A DNA stretch of 64,000 nucleotides from Erythrobacter sp047872805 (GCF_047872805.1 NZ_JBLQUK010000013.1:1-64000), one strand, 5' to 3'; counted from the first letter of the stretch, positions 42,079 to 50,565 are shown. Program-made: numbers and translations. The notes: a model not told the origin generated them from the letters alone.

Positions 42079-44121
42079 ATGCGTCATTTCCTTGCATGGT
42101 TGATTGCGTGCGCTGCAATGCTGGCGTTGGGCACTCCTGCTGCGGCGCAGGATATTCCCGCATCGCCGCGCTATGGCAGCGCGAATATCGCCGCCGAATT
42201 GTTCGCGGAAGGAGATTTGCGCGCGGGCGAGACGCTCTGGCTGGCGCTGCGGTTTACCCCTTCGAGCGAGGAATGGCACGGCTATTGGTCGAACCCCGGT
42301 GATGCCGGGCAGGGAATGCAACTGGTCATTCCCGTCCCGGAGGGATGGACAGTGGGAGAGCCGGTCTATCCCGTCCCCGAAAGGCTGCTGATCAGCGGCC
42401 TGATGAACCACATTTACAAGGGCAGCTACACCGTGCTGGTCCCAGTTGAGGTCGGGGCGAGTGCTGGCACATTCGATATGGACGCGTTGACCGTCTATGC
42501 CGAATATCTTGCCTGCACGGACCGGATTTGTGTGCCGCAGGATGCGATCCTGACCGCGCAGCCGGGCGGCGATTTTGCACGCTGGCGGGCCGAAATTGCG
42601 CCGTTGATCGATGCGCGGGCGCGGTTTGAAATTGCGGGCGATACTATGCGCATCGCGGTGCCGCTTCCCGTTAGTGTAGTCCTTCCGCAGCCGCATGTGT
42701 TTGTCGCCAATCCGCAGCTGGCCGATTACGCCGTTCCGCAGACCTTTCGGCGGTCGGGCGACCTTTTGATCGCAGAGATTCCGCTCGATCAATATGGCAC
42801 GGGTCAGGCAGATGCGCTGGCAGGTATTCTGGCCTTTGGCGATGGTCCGGGCGTGCGCTTTGTTGCGGGTCCGGGAGCGGTCCCGGCGGGTGGTGAGATT
42901 ATTGCGGGGCCGGTGGGCGCAGTTACCCCGCCGCTATGGACGCTGATCCTGGGCGCGCTGGCGGGCGGATTGCTGCTCAACATTATGCCCTGCGTGTTCC
43001 CGATCCTGAGCCTGAAAGCCTTGAGCCTCGCGCGGGCAGGCGGCAGCGAGTCGCAGGCGCGTTCCGAAGGGTTGGCCTATACCGCTGGGGTTGTGTTGGC
43101 CTGCGTGGCGCTGGGCGCGATCATGCTGGCCCTGCGTGCGGCGGGTGAGCAGGTCGGTTGGGCGTTTCAGTTGCAGGAACCGGGCGTGGTGGTCGCGCTG
43201 CTGGTGCTTGCAGTCCTGATAACCGCCAATTTCGCAGGCGTGTTTGAATTGCCCTCGTTCAGCGTGACGAGCGGAGGCAAACCCGCCGGAGCCTTTGCCA
43301 CCGGTCTGCTCGCCGCTTTTGTCGCCACGCCGTGCACGGGGCCGTTCATGGCGGCGGCGCTAGGCGCAGCGTTGCTGCTGCCGGTGGGACAAGCGTTGCT
43401 GCTGTTTGCATTGCTGGGACTGGGGCTGGCCCTGCCGTTCCTATTGCTTGGCTTTATCCCGGCCTTGCGGCGGATGCTGCCCCGGCCCGGTGCATGGATG
43501 GAAAAGTTCAGGCGGATCATGGCGATCCCGATGGGCCTGACCGCGCTCGCGCTGATCTGGCTCACCGTGCAGATTGGCGGGCGCGGCTTTGCGCTGTTTG
43601 CGCTGGTTATGGTGTTCGGGATTGTGCTCGCGCTGTTCGTTGTGGGGCGCCTGCAACGTGCGGGGAAGCTGGCGTGGCCGGCCTTTGGCCTGATCGCGGC
43701 GCCGTTCCTGATTTTTGGAGCCTTTGCGCTCCCGTCCAGCTATAGTGCGGGCGGCGATGCCTCTCCCGCACAAAGCCTGCTTGCACCGCAGGAATTCTCT
43801 CGTGATGCGCTGGCCGCGGCGCGCGCGAGCGGTAAGCCGGTGTTCGTCTGGTTCACTGCCGATTGGTGCGTCACTTGCAAAGTCAATGAAAGCGTGGCGA
43901 TCGAGCGCGAGGTGACCGCGCAGGCGTTTACGGATGCCGGTGTCATCGCCATGGTCGCCGACTGGACCTTGCGCGATGAGGAAATCACTGGGTTCCTGAC
44001 GCAGCAGGGCGTCGCTGGAGTGCCGCTCTACCTGTGGTACGAACCGGGAGCAGAAGGCGAGCAATTGCCGCAGGTGCTCACCGCAGACATGCTGATTGAG
44101 CGGGCTTCGGCACCGCGTTAG
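42079..44121 (+). CDS. DsbD-family thiol:disulphide interchange protein
   Basis: A 680-residue membrane protein that carries reducing power across the inner membrane. A signal peptide (LAWLIACAAMLALGTPAAAQ) leads to a periplasmic N-terminal domain of the ScsB/DsbD-like kind (about 25-270), then an eight-helix DsbD core with its cysteine pair (NIMPCVFPILSLKALSL and VATPCTGPFMAAALGAAL), and a C-terminal thioredoxin domain with VWFTADWCVTCKVNE (CVTC). All three redox modules are intact. Its last four bases overlap the convergent lipoprotein gene. A separate CcdA-thioredoxin pair is encoded at 57-58 kb. Confidence 0.92.
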   Translation: MRHFLAWLIACAAMLALGTPAAAQDIPASPRYGSANIAAELFAEGDLRAGETLWLALRFTPSSEEWHGYWSNPGDAGQGMQLVIPVPEGWTVGEPVYPVPERLLISGLMNHIYKGSYTVLVPVEVGASAGTFDMDALTVYAEYLACTDRICVPQDAILTAQPGGDFARWRAEIAPLIDARARFEIAGDTMRIAVPLPVSVVLPQPHVFVANPQLADYAVPQTFRRSGDLLIAEIPLDQYGTGQADALAGILAFGDGPGVRFVAGPGAVPAGGEIIAGPVGAVTPPLWTLILGALAGGLLLNIMPCVFPILSLKALSLARAGGSESQARSEGLAYTAGVVLACVALGAIMLALRAAGEQVGWAFQLQEPGVVVALLVLAVLITANFAGVFELPSFSVTSGGKPAGAFATGLLAAFVATPCTGPFMAAALGAALLLPVGQALLLFALLGLGLALPFLLLGFIPALRRMLPRPGAWMEKFRRIMAIPMGLTALALIWLTVQIGGRGFALFALVMVFGIVLALFVVGRLQRAGKLAWPAFGLIAAPFLIFGAFALPSSYSAGGDASPAQSLLAPQEFSRDALAAARASGKPVFVWFTADWCVTCKVNESVAIEREVTAQAFTDAGVIAMVADWTLRDEEITGFLTQQGVAGVPLYLWYEPGAEGEQLPQVLTADMLIERASAPR

Positions 44122-44654
44122 GCGCCCCGGCAGCGTTCGATCAATTCCATTGGCAATGTGCTGGGGTTGACGGTCACCATACCCGCGCCCGGCACCGTCA
44201 CGGTCAATTGGCGCGGCCCGGCCAGCGGTTCCCACAAGGTCATGCCCGCAGGCGCGCGGCCCTGCCAGACGCTTGCGCCATTGACCTTTACAGCATCGAC
44301 CGCGATCCGCCCGATATGGCCATTGCCCACCAGCGCCAGCAGCGCGCCCGCGCCGCTGTCGGCGGGACTGATCCGGGTGATTTGTAGCGCGGGAAGCTCC
44401 CCCGGTTCATCCAAACATTCCAGCGCGAGCAGCGCCGGATTGCCGGGGATGCCGTAAATCAGCCGCCCTGCATGCGCCGGGCTGTGGGCCCACACGGCCC
44501 CTTTGGTATCCGGCGAAGGCAGCGGCGCAGAGGCGAATGTCGGCTCAGCAGCGGGCGTCGCGCGGCGCAAATCCGCATCGGTGGGCGGCGGCTTGCAGGC
44601 GGCGATCGTTGCAGTCAGGGCGCATATTACAGCAGCAGCAATTGTCCGGTTCAT
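44118..44654 (-). CDS. hypothetical lipoprotein
   Basis: A 178-residue predicted lipoprotein (lipobox TIAAC; then KPPPTDADLRRATPAAE). The mature part is beta-rich, with ALLALECLDEPGELPALQITRISPADSGAGALLALVGNGHIGRIAVD, and ends LPMELIERCRGA. I do not recognise a named family, though similar proteins seem common in sphingomonads. ATG 44654 gives a clean lipoprotein signal; upstream in-frame codons extend into a region without a signal sequence. Confidence 0.78.
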   Translation of the reverse strand: MNRTIAAAVICALTATIAACKPPPTDADLRRATPAAEPTFASAPLPSPDTKGAVWAHSPAHAGRLIYGIPGNPALLALECLDEPGELPALQITRISPADSGAGALLALVGNGHIGRIAVDAVKVNGASVWQGRAPAGMTLWEPLAGPRQLTVTVPGAGMVTVNPSTLPMELIERCRGA

Positions 44655-44719
44655 AGCCGCGCCATGGCACAGTTGCAGATGCAGGAACATGCGGCAGCGC
44701 TGGGCTATCCGCAATCCGA

Positions 44720-45538
44720 TCAGTCTGCGGCGGGCTTTACGAACTTCATGACAAATCGATCAGTGTTGCCGCGAATGCCCGGAGCGAACACGCTGACCGA
44801 AAGATCATCATCGGGATTGGCCAACAGGTCGCTTTGATCCGCCAGCACGAAACCGGCGCGTTCGAAATCGGCGCGCACCACGGCTGGGTCGATCCGGTGG
44901 GTCTTGTCCACCCCTTCGCGTGTGTCGCCGGGCGCGCCCGTGTGGTCGATAATTCCGACAATCCCGCCCAGTTTCATCGACGTATAGAGCGCTGCGACAA
45001 AGGTGTCAGGATCGGTAAAGGGCACGCTGTATTGCTCGGAAACCCAGTAGAGGTCATGGTAATTGAGGCTCATGATCGCGAAGTCGAAACTGCTCGCCTG
45101 ATAGGTGAAGGCTTCGAAAGGATAGTGAACCAACGAGACACCCGGCGCTCGTTCGCTCAGAGCGTTCCAAGCTGCGTCTGCTGCTTCTCCGCCGCGAAAT
45201 TGCTGCGGTTGCAACGCCGCGACCGAACCGGATGGTGCGACAACATGCGCCATGATTTCGGACCAGTATCCTTCGCCGGGGATCAGGTCAGCTGCTGCCA
45301 TGCCGGGTTTGAGGCCGAGGAATGCGAGCACTTCGGCAGGCTTGCGCCCTTCGTCCAACGCGCGCGCCTCTGCGGGCCGGTCAGGCGCGGCGACAGCGGC
45401 GTGTATGGCGTGGACTTGCGGGGTGTGTTCGGCGTGTGCGGAGTGCGCAGAGTGATCGGCTTGGCTCTGCGCCAATACGGCCCCGCCGCCAAGAGCGAGG
45501 GCGGATCCGGTGAAAAGTGCGAGCATGGTGCGGTTCAT
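44720..45538 (-). CDS. exported SAM-methyltransferase-like protein with His-rich N-terminus
   Basis: A 272-residue protein. A signal peptide (MLALFTGSALALGGGAVLAQ) is followed by a histidine-rich segment (ADHSAHSAHAEHTPQVHAIHAA) and a class I methyltransferase-like domain with motif I AADLIPGEGYWSEIMAHVVAPSG and later DFAIMSLNYHDLYW. GGGGAGA precedes ATG 45538. Periplasm has no known SAM supply, so an exported methyltransferase fold may have lost or changed its activity. The histidines could bind metal. Families with this combination exist in proteobacteria, without a known reaction to my knowledge. Confidence 0.84.
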   Translation of the reverse strand: MNRTMLALFTGSALALGGGAVLAQSQADHSAHSAHAEHTPQVHAIHAAVAAPDRPAEARALDEGRKPAEVLAFLGLKPGMAAADLIPGEGYWSEIMAHVVAPSGSVAALQPQQFRGGEAADAAWNALSERAPGVSLVHYPFEAFTYQASSFDFAIMSLNYHDLYWVSEQYSVPFTDPDTFVAALYTSMKLGGIVGIIDHTGAPGDTREGVDKTHRIDPAVVRADFERAGFVLADQSDLLANPDDDLSVSVFAPGIRGNTDRFVMKFVKPAAD

Positions 45539-45641
45539 GGCTGATTCTCCCCTTTTCACAGACAAAACGCGCGCGCGGCAAGCGAGACAAGTAGCCTACG
45601 ATGAAGAACTTTGGCGCTCGACCAACGGCCTTGGTGGGCGT

Positions 45642-45926
45642 TCAGGCGGCGCGGGGTTGCACGGTTAATTGCAGGCCCAGCGCGTCCAACACACCTAGTA
45701 GGGTTTCCAGAGTTGGGTTCCCATCTTCCGATAAAGCGCGATAGAGAGCCTGACGACCGAGGCCCGATTTTTGAGCGATCTCGCTCATGCCCTTCGACCG
45801 CGCGACATCACCCAGCGCTCGAGCTATGTACTTGGGATCATTCCCCTCCATCGCTGCTTCGAGATAATAGAGGATATCCTCCTCCGTCTCGAGGTAATTG
45901 GCTGGGTCAAACGGGCGAAGCTCCAT
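45642..45926 (-). CDS. antitoxin of HigA/antidote type (XRE helix-turn-helix)
   Basis: A 94-residue DNA-binding antitoxin. The N-terminal part binds the toxin (LRPFDPANYLETEEDILYYLEAA) and the middle is a helix-turn-helix (MSEIAQKSGLGRQALYRALSEDGNPTLETLLGVLDALG). It fits the family of addiction-module antidote proteins that pair with Gp49-like RelE toxins and follow the toxin gene. The start overlaps the toxin gene by 20 bases. It is the last gene of a three-gene operon. Confidence 0.92.
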   Translation of the reverse strand: MELRPFDPANYLETEEDILYYLEAAMEGNDPKYIARALGDVARSKGMSEIAQKSGLGRQALYRALSEDGNPTLETLLGVLDALGLQLTVQPRAA

Positions 45927-46272
45927 CGGCGCTCTCGATCTCTTCCTTTAGCCGCTTTGCCTTGGCAATGTCGGCATTCTGCGTTCGCTTGTCGCCTCCG
46001 CACAGGAGAATGACAAGCTCTTTGCCTCGCTGGAAGAGATGCACCCGGTAGCCTGGCCCATAGTCGATGCGAAGTTCGAAGACCCCGTCCTTTACAGACT
46101 TGTGATCGCCGGAATTTCCATCGGCGAGGCGGACAAGGCGCATCACGATCTTCGCGCGCGCCCGCCGGTCTCGCAAAGAGTCAAGCCAATCCGAGAAGAC
46201 CGGGGTTTCCACCAGCTCGTAGGCTTGTCCCTTATGGGGGACATTTGACGTCCCGTCAACTTGGCCCGTCAC
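45907..46272 (-). CDS. RelE/Gp49-family toxin
   Basis: A ribosome-dependent mRNA endonuclease-type toxin of the RelE/ParE superfamily (Gp49-like addiction-module killer family). The core is VFSDWLDSLRDRRARAKIVMRLVRLADGN, VKDGVFELRIDYGPGYRVHLFQRGKELVILLCGGDKRTQNADIAKAKRL. GTG 46272 overlaps the stop of the upstream RAMA gene (GTGA), which supports coupling and gives 121 residues; this is about 20 more than usual. A second GTG at about 46209 would give the usual length. No ATG is available before residue 43. Confidence 0.9.
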   Translation of the reverse strand: MTGQVDGTSNVPHKGQAYELVETPVFSDWLDSLRDRRARAKIVMRLVRLADGNSGDHKSVKDGVFELRIDYGPGYRVHLFQRGKELVILLCGGDKRTQNADIAKAKRLKEEIESADGASPV

Positions 46273-46739
46273 CTGAGTTCATCCAATCGAACCCAATCGT
46301 CGCTATCGGGTAATTTGCCGAACCAAAAGCGCCACCCATTTACGTTCGTACCGGAAATCGCGCTTGCCGCATCTGACGGGCTGGAGCGCACAACGCCATT
46401 CTGATCAACCCAACGACCGTCTCTGATTTCCGATTTGTACTGCACGCCTTTATATGTGGCTCGAAATAACGTACCCTCAGGAAAAATGAACCCGTTGAAA
46501 ATAGCGGACGTTCCAGAGACGGAAGAGGCACCGCTATTACTGCCAGAAAGACTGCGAGCGGCAGAACGGCTGCCTGACCGACTCTTCTGCCGATTGGGCG
46601 AGCCTCCGTACCGCTCCGGGCCACTGCTATCCATGGGCAGCCGCAAGATACTGCGTAGCACGTCATTGTAGCTGTCCGCTTCTGATGTTCTTAGTGCGGT
46701 GAGAGCCTTGAAAACCTCAAAATCAATATCAATCTGCAT
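46269..46739 (-). CDS. RHH-RAMA domain protein heading a toxin-antitoxin operon
   Basis: A 156-residue protein. Its N-terminus (MQIDIDFEVFKALTAL, then DSYNDVLRSILRL) looks like a ribbon-helix-helix motif of the SeqA N-terminal kind. A serine-rich linker (about 38-78) leads to a C-terminal RAMA domain (LFRATYKGVQYKSEIRDGRW, SSPSDAASAISG, VNGWRFWFG). RAMA domains are predicted readers of modified DNA in restriction-associated proteins. The gene lies directly upstream of, and overlaps, the toxin gene. The promoter in front of it carries a palindrome that this protein or the antitoxin could bind. A regulator or third TA component is inferred. Confidence 0.78.
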   Translation of the reverse strand: MQIDIDFEVFKALTALRTSEADSYNDVLRSILRLPMDSSGPERYGGSPNRQKSRSGSRSAARSLSGSNSGASSVSGTSAIFNGFIFPEGTLFRATYKGVQYKSEIRDGRWVDQNGVVRSSPSDAASAISGTNVNGWRFWFGKLPDSDDWVRLDELR

Positions 46740-46749
46740 TTGCGCACCT

Positions 46750-46766
46750 ATCTATCTTAGATAGAT
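46750..46766. promoter_or_regulatory. palindromic operator of the toxin-antitoxin operon
   Basis: ATCTATC-TTA-GATAGAT has perfect 7-base arms and lies 11 bases before the RAMA gene start. Extra half-sites CTATC (46748-46752) and GATAG (46769-46773) flank it, so four half-sites cover the predicted -10 box and transcript start. This is the usual layout of an autoregulated toxin-antitoxin promoter. Confidence 0.65.
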
Positions 46767-46795
46767 TAGATAGAACACGACCCAGAAAGAGTCAA
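46767..46795 (-). promoter_or_regulatory. sigma-70-type promoter of the toxin-antitoxin operon
   Basis: On the minus strand TTGACT (46795-46790) is followed after 17 bases by TATCTA (46772-46767). The -10 box is weak but the spacing is ideal. It lies between the uvrB stop and the RAMA gene, so the operon does not depend on uvrB read-through. Confidence 0.5.
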
Positions 46796-46797
46796 CC

Positions 46798-48990
46798 CTA
46801 AGCCTTCCCACCCATACGCTTCGCCCGCACCTTCCCATACCGCGTCTTGCGCGTCCCCGGCTTGCCCTCGTTGCTCCGCCCGACAATCGGCGCACGTTTC
46901 TCGCCATCCGGGATGCCGAGTTCATCCGCCTCCAGCCGCCGGATTTCATCGCGCAATCTGCCGGCTTCCTCGAATTCGAGGTTGGCCGCCGCGTCGCGCA
47001 TGCGTTTTTCGAGGTCTTCGATATAGGCCCGCAGATTGTGGCCAACCAGATTGTTGACCCCATCCTCGATCTCGACCGTCACGCTGTCCTGCGAAGCGGT
47101 GTGGGCGACGATGTCCTGAATATTGCGCTTGATCGTGGTCGGGGTGATGCCGTTTGCCTCGTTATAGGCTTGCTGCTTTTCACGGCGGCGGTCGGTTTCG
47201 GCCATTGCGCGTTCCATGCTGCCGGTGATCCGGTCGGCATATAGGATCACGCGGCCATCGACATTGCGCGCGGCGCGCCCGATGGTTTGCACCAGCGAGG
47301 TTTCGCTGCGCAGAAAGCCTTCCTTGTCCGCGTCCAGAATGCACACCAGCCCGCATTCGGGAATGTCGAGCCCCTCGCGCAGCAGGTTGATCCCCACCAG
47401 CACATCATAGACGCCCATCCGCAGGTCGCGGATCAGCTCGATGCGTTCCAGCGTTTCGACGTCTGAGTGCATATATCGCACCCGCACTCCCGCCTCGTGC
47501 ATGAATTCGGTGAGGTCTTCGGCCATGCGCTTGGTCAAAGTGGTGACCAGCGTGCGGTAACCCTGCTTTGCGGTGGCGAGGCATTGCTGGATGCAATCCT
47601 GCACCTGATCCTCGACCGGGCGGATTTCGACCGGCGGGTCGATCAGGCCGGTGGGGCGGATAACCTGTTCGGCGAACACGCCGCCGGTCTGCTCCATTTC
47701 CCAATTGCCCGGCGTGGCGCTGACCGCAAAAGTCTGCGGGCGCATCGCGTCCCATTCGTTGAAACGCAAAGGGCGGTTGTCGATGCACGAGGGCAGGCGA
47801 AAGCCATATTCCGCCAGCGTGATCTTGCGGCGGTGGTCGCCTTTGGACATGGCACCGATCTGCGGCACGGTCTGGTGGCTTTCATCGACAAACAGCAGCG
47901 CGTTTTCGGGGAGATATTCGAACAAGGTTGGCGGCGGTTCGCCGGGCAAGCGTCCGGTGAGGAAGCGCGAATAATTCTCGATCCCCGCGCAGCTGCCGGT
48001 TGCGGCGATCATTTCTAGGTCAAAGTGGGTGCGCTGCTCCAGCCGTTGATGTTCCAGCAGCTTGCCTTCGGCTTCGAGCTCCTTCAGTCGCTCGGCCAGC
48101 TCGAATTTGATCGCTTCGGCGGCCTGTTTCATGGTCGGGCCGGGGGTGACATAATGCGAATTGGCATAGACGCGCACCTTGTCCAGCACCGCGCCTTTCT
48201 TGCCCGTCAGCGGATCAAATTCGGCGATTTCTTCGATCTCGTCGCCGAAAAACCCGATCCGCCACGCCATGTCCTCGTAATGGCTGGGGAACACCTCCAG
48301 GCTGTCGCCGCGCACACGAAAACACCCGCGTGTAAAGGCGGTGTCGTTGCGCTTATATTGCAACGCGACCAGCTTGCGTATCAATTCGCGCTGATCGACT
48401 ACGTCGCCCATCTTGATGTCGAAAATCATCGCGGAATAGGTCTCAACCGATCCGATGCCATACAGACATGACACCGAAGCCACGATAATCACGTCGTCGC
48501 GTTCGAGCAGCGCGCGGGTGGCCGAATGGCGCATCCGGTCGATCGCCTCGTTCACGCTCGACTCCTTCTCGATATAAGTGTCGGAGCGCGGGACATAGGC
48601 CTCGGGCTGGTAATAGTCGTAATAGCTCACGAAATATTCGACCGCGTTTTCGGGAAAGAAGCTTTTGAATTCGCCATAGAGCTGCGCGGCGAGGATCTTG
48701 TTGGGGGCAAGGATCAGCGCGGGGCGCTGCAATGTGTCAATCACCTTGGCCATGGTGAAAGTCTTGCCCGAGCCGGTCACGCCGAGCAGCGTCTGGGTCT
48801 TTTCTCCAGCCTGCGCGCCTGCAACCAATTCGGCGATTGCGGTTGGCTGATCGCCTGCAGGCTCATATTCGGACACCAGTTTGAACGGTCGCCCCGGCAT
48901 GGATTTTTCCGGGCGGTGGGGGCGGTGCGGGACGAAATCTTCGCCGGTCTCTGGCTCTGCCAGTCCGCGCCTGATGATTAGCTCTGACAT
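46798..48990 (-). CDS. uvrB: UvrABC system protein B
   Basis: A 730-residue DNA-damage recognition helicase of nucleotide excision repair. Walker A (LLGVTGSGKTFTMAKVI), the DNA-inserting beta hairpin (YFVSYYDYYQPEAYVPRSDTYIEKES), the DEAD-like box (LFVDESHQTVPQIGAM), helicase motifs V/VI (INLLREGLDIPECGLVCILDADKEG, QTIGRAARNVDG) and the C-terminal UVR domain (RDAAANLEFEEAGRLRDEI) are all seen. It has a 30-residue N-terminal extension typical of alphaproteobacteria and a basic C-terminal tail. Confidence 0.97.
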   Translation of the reverse strand: MSELIIRRGLAEPETGEDFVPHRPHRPEKSMPGRPFKLVSEYEPAGDQPTAIAELVAGAQAGEKTQTLLGVTGSGKTFTMAKVIDTLQRPALILAPNKILAAQLYGEFKSFFPENAVEYFVSYYDYYQPEAYVPRSDTYIEKESSVNEAIDRMRHSATRALLERDDVIIVASVSCLYGIGSVETYSAMIFDIKMGDVVDQRELIRKLVALQYKRNDTAFTRGCFRVRGDSLEVFPSHYEDMAWRIGFFGDEIEEIAEFDPLTGKKGAVLDKVRVYANSHYVTPGPTMKQAAEAIKFELAERLKELEAEGKLLEHQRLEQRTHFDLEMIAATGSCAGIENYSRFLTGRLPGEPPPTLFEYLPENALLFVDESHQTVPQIGAMSKGDHRRKITLAEYGFRLPSCIDNRPLRFNEWDAMRPQTFAVSATPGNWEMEQTGGVFAEQVIRPTGLIDPPVEIRPVEDQVQDCIQQCLATAKQGYRTLVTTLTKRMAEDLTEFMHEAGVRVRYMHSDVETLERIELIRDLRMGVYDVLVGINLLREGLDIPECGLVCILDADKEGFLRSETSLVQTIGRAARNVDGRVILYADRITGSMERAMAETDRRREKQQAYNEANGITPTTIKRNIQDIVAHTASQDSVTVEIEDGVNNLVGHNLRAYIEDLEKRMRDAAANLEFEEAGRLRDEIRRLEADELGIPDGEKRAPIVGRSNEGKPGTRKTRYGKVRAKRMGGKA

Positions 48991-49076
48991 GTTGCGGGAT
49001 ATGGCGTGATGATTGGCGGTTGTGAAGCACCGCTGCTGTGTTTAGCCTGAGCGCGGGTTCATGGGAGATATTTGCG

Positions 49077-49646
49077 ATGAAGATTTGTTTGACAAATTCC
49101 GCGACGGCGCTCGGGCTGGCGCTGGCGCTCTCCGCTTGTGGCGGCGGCACCGGTGACGCCGATGCTGACGGCGACGGCACAATCACTCAGGATGAGGTCA
49201 ACGCGGCGGTTGCCGATGTCAGCATCAATCCGGGCAATTGGGAAAACACGGTCGAATTTGTCGATGTGGAACTCGACGAAGCGGCGCTGCCGCCAGAGGC
49301 ACGCGGGTTTATCGGGCCAGTGCTTGAATCGATGAAGGGTCAGGTCAACACCACGCAAAGCTGCGTCACACCTGAACAGGCGGCCCGGCCCGAAGCCGAG
49401 ATGTTTTCAGGCAACGATAACGCCAATTGCGAATATGATCGCTTTTCGTTTTCAGGCGGCACTATCGACATGGCGATGACCTGCAACGATCCTGCCTCGG
49501 GTAAGGCCACGATCACCAGCACCGGGACCTACACGGCAGATGATTATGCGATGGATATGACCATCGCCATGGAAGGGACGGAAATGGGCGCAATGAAAAT
49601 CACCGCCAGCAGCAAGGGCAAACGCACGGGCGAATGCGCCAACTAG
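49077..49646 (+). CDS. DUF3617-type lipoprotein with an EF-hand-like loop
   Basis: A 189-residue predicted lipoprotein (lipobox LALSAC, then GGGTGD). Directly after the lipid anchor it has DADADGDGTITQDEV, which matches an EF-hand calcium loop, and then a DUF3617 domain (NPGNWENTVEFVDVEL, TTQSCVTPEQAARPEAEMF, CEYDRFSFSGGTIDMAMTC) with paired cysteines. GGGAG precedes the ATG. DUF3617 proteins are common in sphingomonads and have no known function. The EF-hand insertion may give calcium-dependent behaviour. Confidence 0.87.
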   Translation: MKICLTNSATALGLALALSACGGGTGDADADGDGTITQDEVNAAVADVSINPGNWENTVEFVDVELDEAALPPEARGFIGPVLESMKGQVNTTQSCVTPEQAARPEAEMFSGNDNANCEYDRFSFSGGTIDMAMTCNDPASGKATITSTGTYTADDYAMDMTIAMEGTEMGAMKITASSKGKRTGECAN

Positions 49647-49670
49647 GCAACGAGGCTATAATCGGCAGTG

Positions 49671-49706
49671 AAGGGCGGCAAGGGGTTTGCCCCGGTCGCC
49701 CTTTTG
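49671..49706 (+). terminator. rho-independent terminator after the DUF3617 gene
   Basis: Outer arms AAGGGCG (49671-49677) and CGCCCTT (49697-49703) enclose an inner GGGG-TTTG-CCCC hairpin and are followed by a short T run (49702-49705). It lies 25 bases after the stop codon. Confidence 0.75.
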
Positions 49707-49779
49707 CTATCGCGCTGCAATCATTTGGAACCTTGGCGCTTCACCGCGCATTCACTCTGCGAAGGTAAGGAAAGGTTCG

Positions 49780-50565
49780 ATGTCCAGCCGCGAAACCCTG
49801 TTTGAATATCCCAAGGCCGCCTTTGCGGAGACTGAACTCGCGCGGCGCATCGCGCTGGCGGCAGAGGATTATCCTGAACAGGAAAAGGGCAAGCCGCACC
49901 TGCTCCGGCTGCTGGGCGAGTTGGACCTGTTGATCGAACCGGCGCGGCGGGTGGTCCGTAGGCTGGATATACCGCAGGCGAAGCGGCCGCAGACGATCAT
50001 TCTGATGCCGGGATTTGCCACCGGACCAACGCGGATGCGCTATATGGCGCGCAATCTGGAAAAAGCCGGGCACCGGACCAAGCGCTGGGGATTGGGGCGC
50101 AATTGGGGCGTGGCGGCGGATTCGCTGACCCGGCTTGAACAGCGGTTGGATGAAATCTGCACCCGCTATGATGCGCCGGTCGCGCTGGTGGGATGGAGTC
50201 TGGGCGGGCTGTATGCGCGCGAACTGGCTAAGCGGCGGCCCGAATGCATATCCCGCGTGATCACAATGGGTTCACCCTTTTCCGGCTCTCCGCGCGCCAA
50301 CAATGTCTGGCGCGTGTATCAGGCGATTGCCGGTCACCGCGTGGATCAGGTGCCGATTGATGCCAATGTCTCGGTCAAACCGCCGGTGGAAACCATCGCC
50401 CTATGGAGTCCGAGCGATGGGGCGATTGCGCCCCGCAGCGCGGCAGGCCTGCCCGGTGAGCGCGACCGCGCCATTGCGCTGCGCTGCACCCATGCCGGTT
50501 TCACCTATTCCCCCGAAGCGATCCTGACGGTGCTGGCTGAACTCGACCGCGCGCAAAGCAATTAG
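49780..50565 (+). CDS. alpha/beta-fold hydrolase
   Basis: A 261-residue soluble alpha/beta hydrolase. The oxyanion region is IILMPGFATGPTRMRYMARNL, the nucleophile elbow GWSLGGLYARELA (Ser), and the later acid and histidine are in WSPSDGAIAPRS and CTHAGFTYSP. The N-terminal 60 residues form an extra helical part. The arrangement resembles the triacylglycerol-lipase/PGAP1-like group; the substrate is unknown. ATG 49780 has AAGGAAAGG upstream. It precedes the Anbu operon but is separated by a 65-base gap. Confidence 0.87.
   Translation: MSSRETLFEYPKAAFAETELARRIALAAEDYPEQEKGKPHLLRLLGELDLLIEPARRVVRRLDIPQAKRPQTIILMPGFATGPTRMRYMARNLEKAGHRTKRWGLGRNWGVAADSLTRLEQRLDEICTRYDAPVALVGWSLGGLYARELAKRRPECISRVITMGSPFSGSPRANNVWRVYQAIAGHRVDQVPIDANVSVKPPVETIALWSPSDGAIAPRSAAGLPGERDRAIALRCTHAGFTYSPEAILTVLAELDRAQSN

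Noticed and set aside
41986..42792. N-terminal extension of the UbiH-type protein by 269 residues
   Set aside because: The extra part is antisense to the DsbD gene, and ATG 41985 with a ribosome-binding site starts exactly at the FAD-binding fold.
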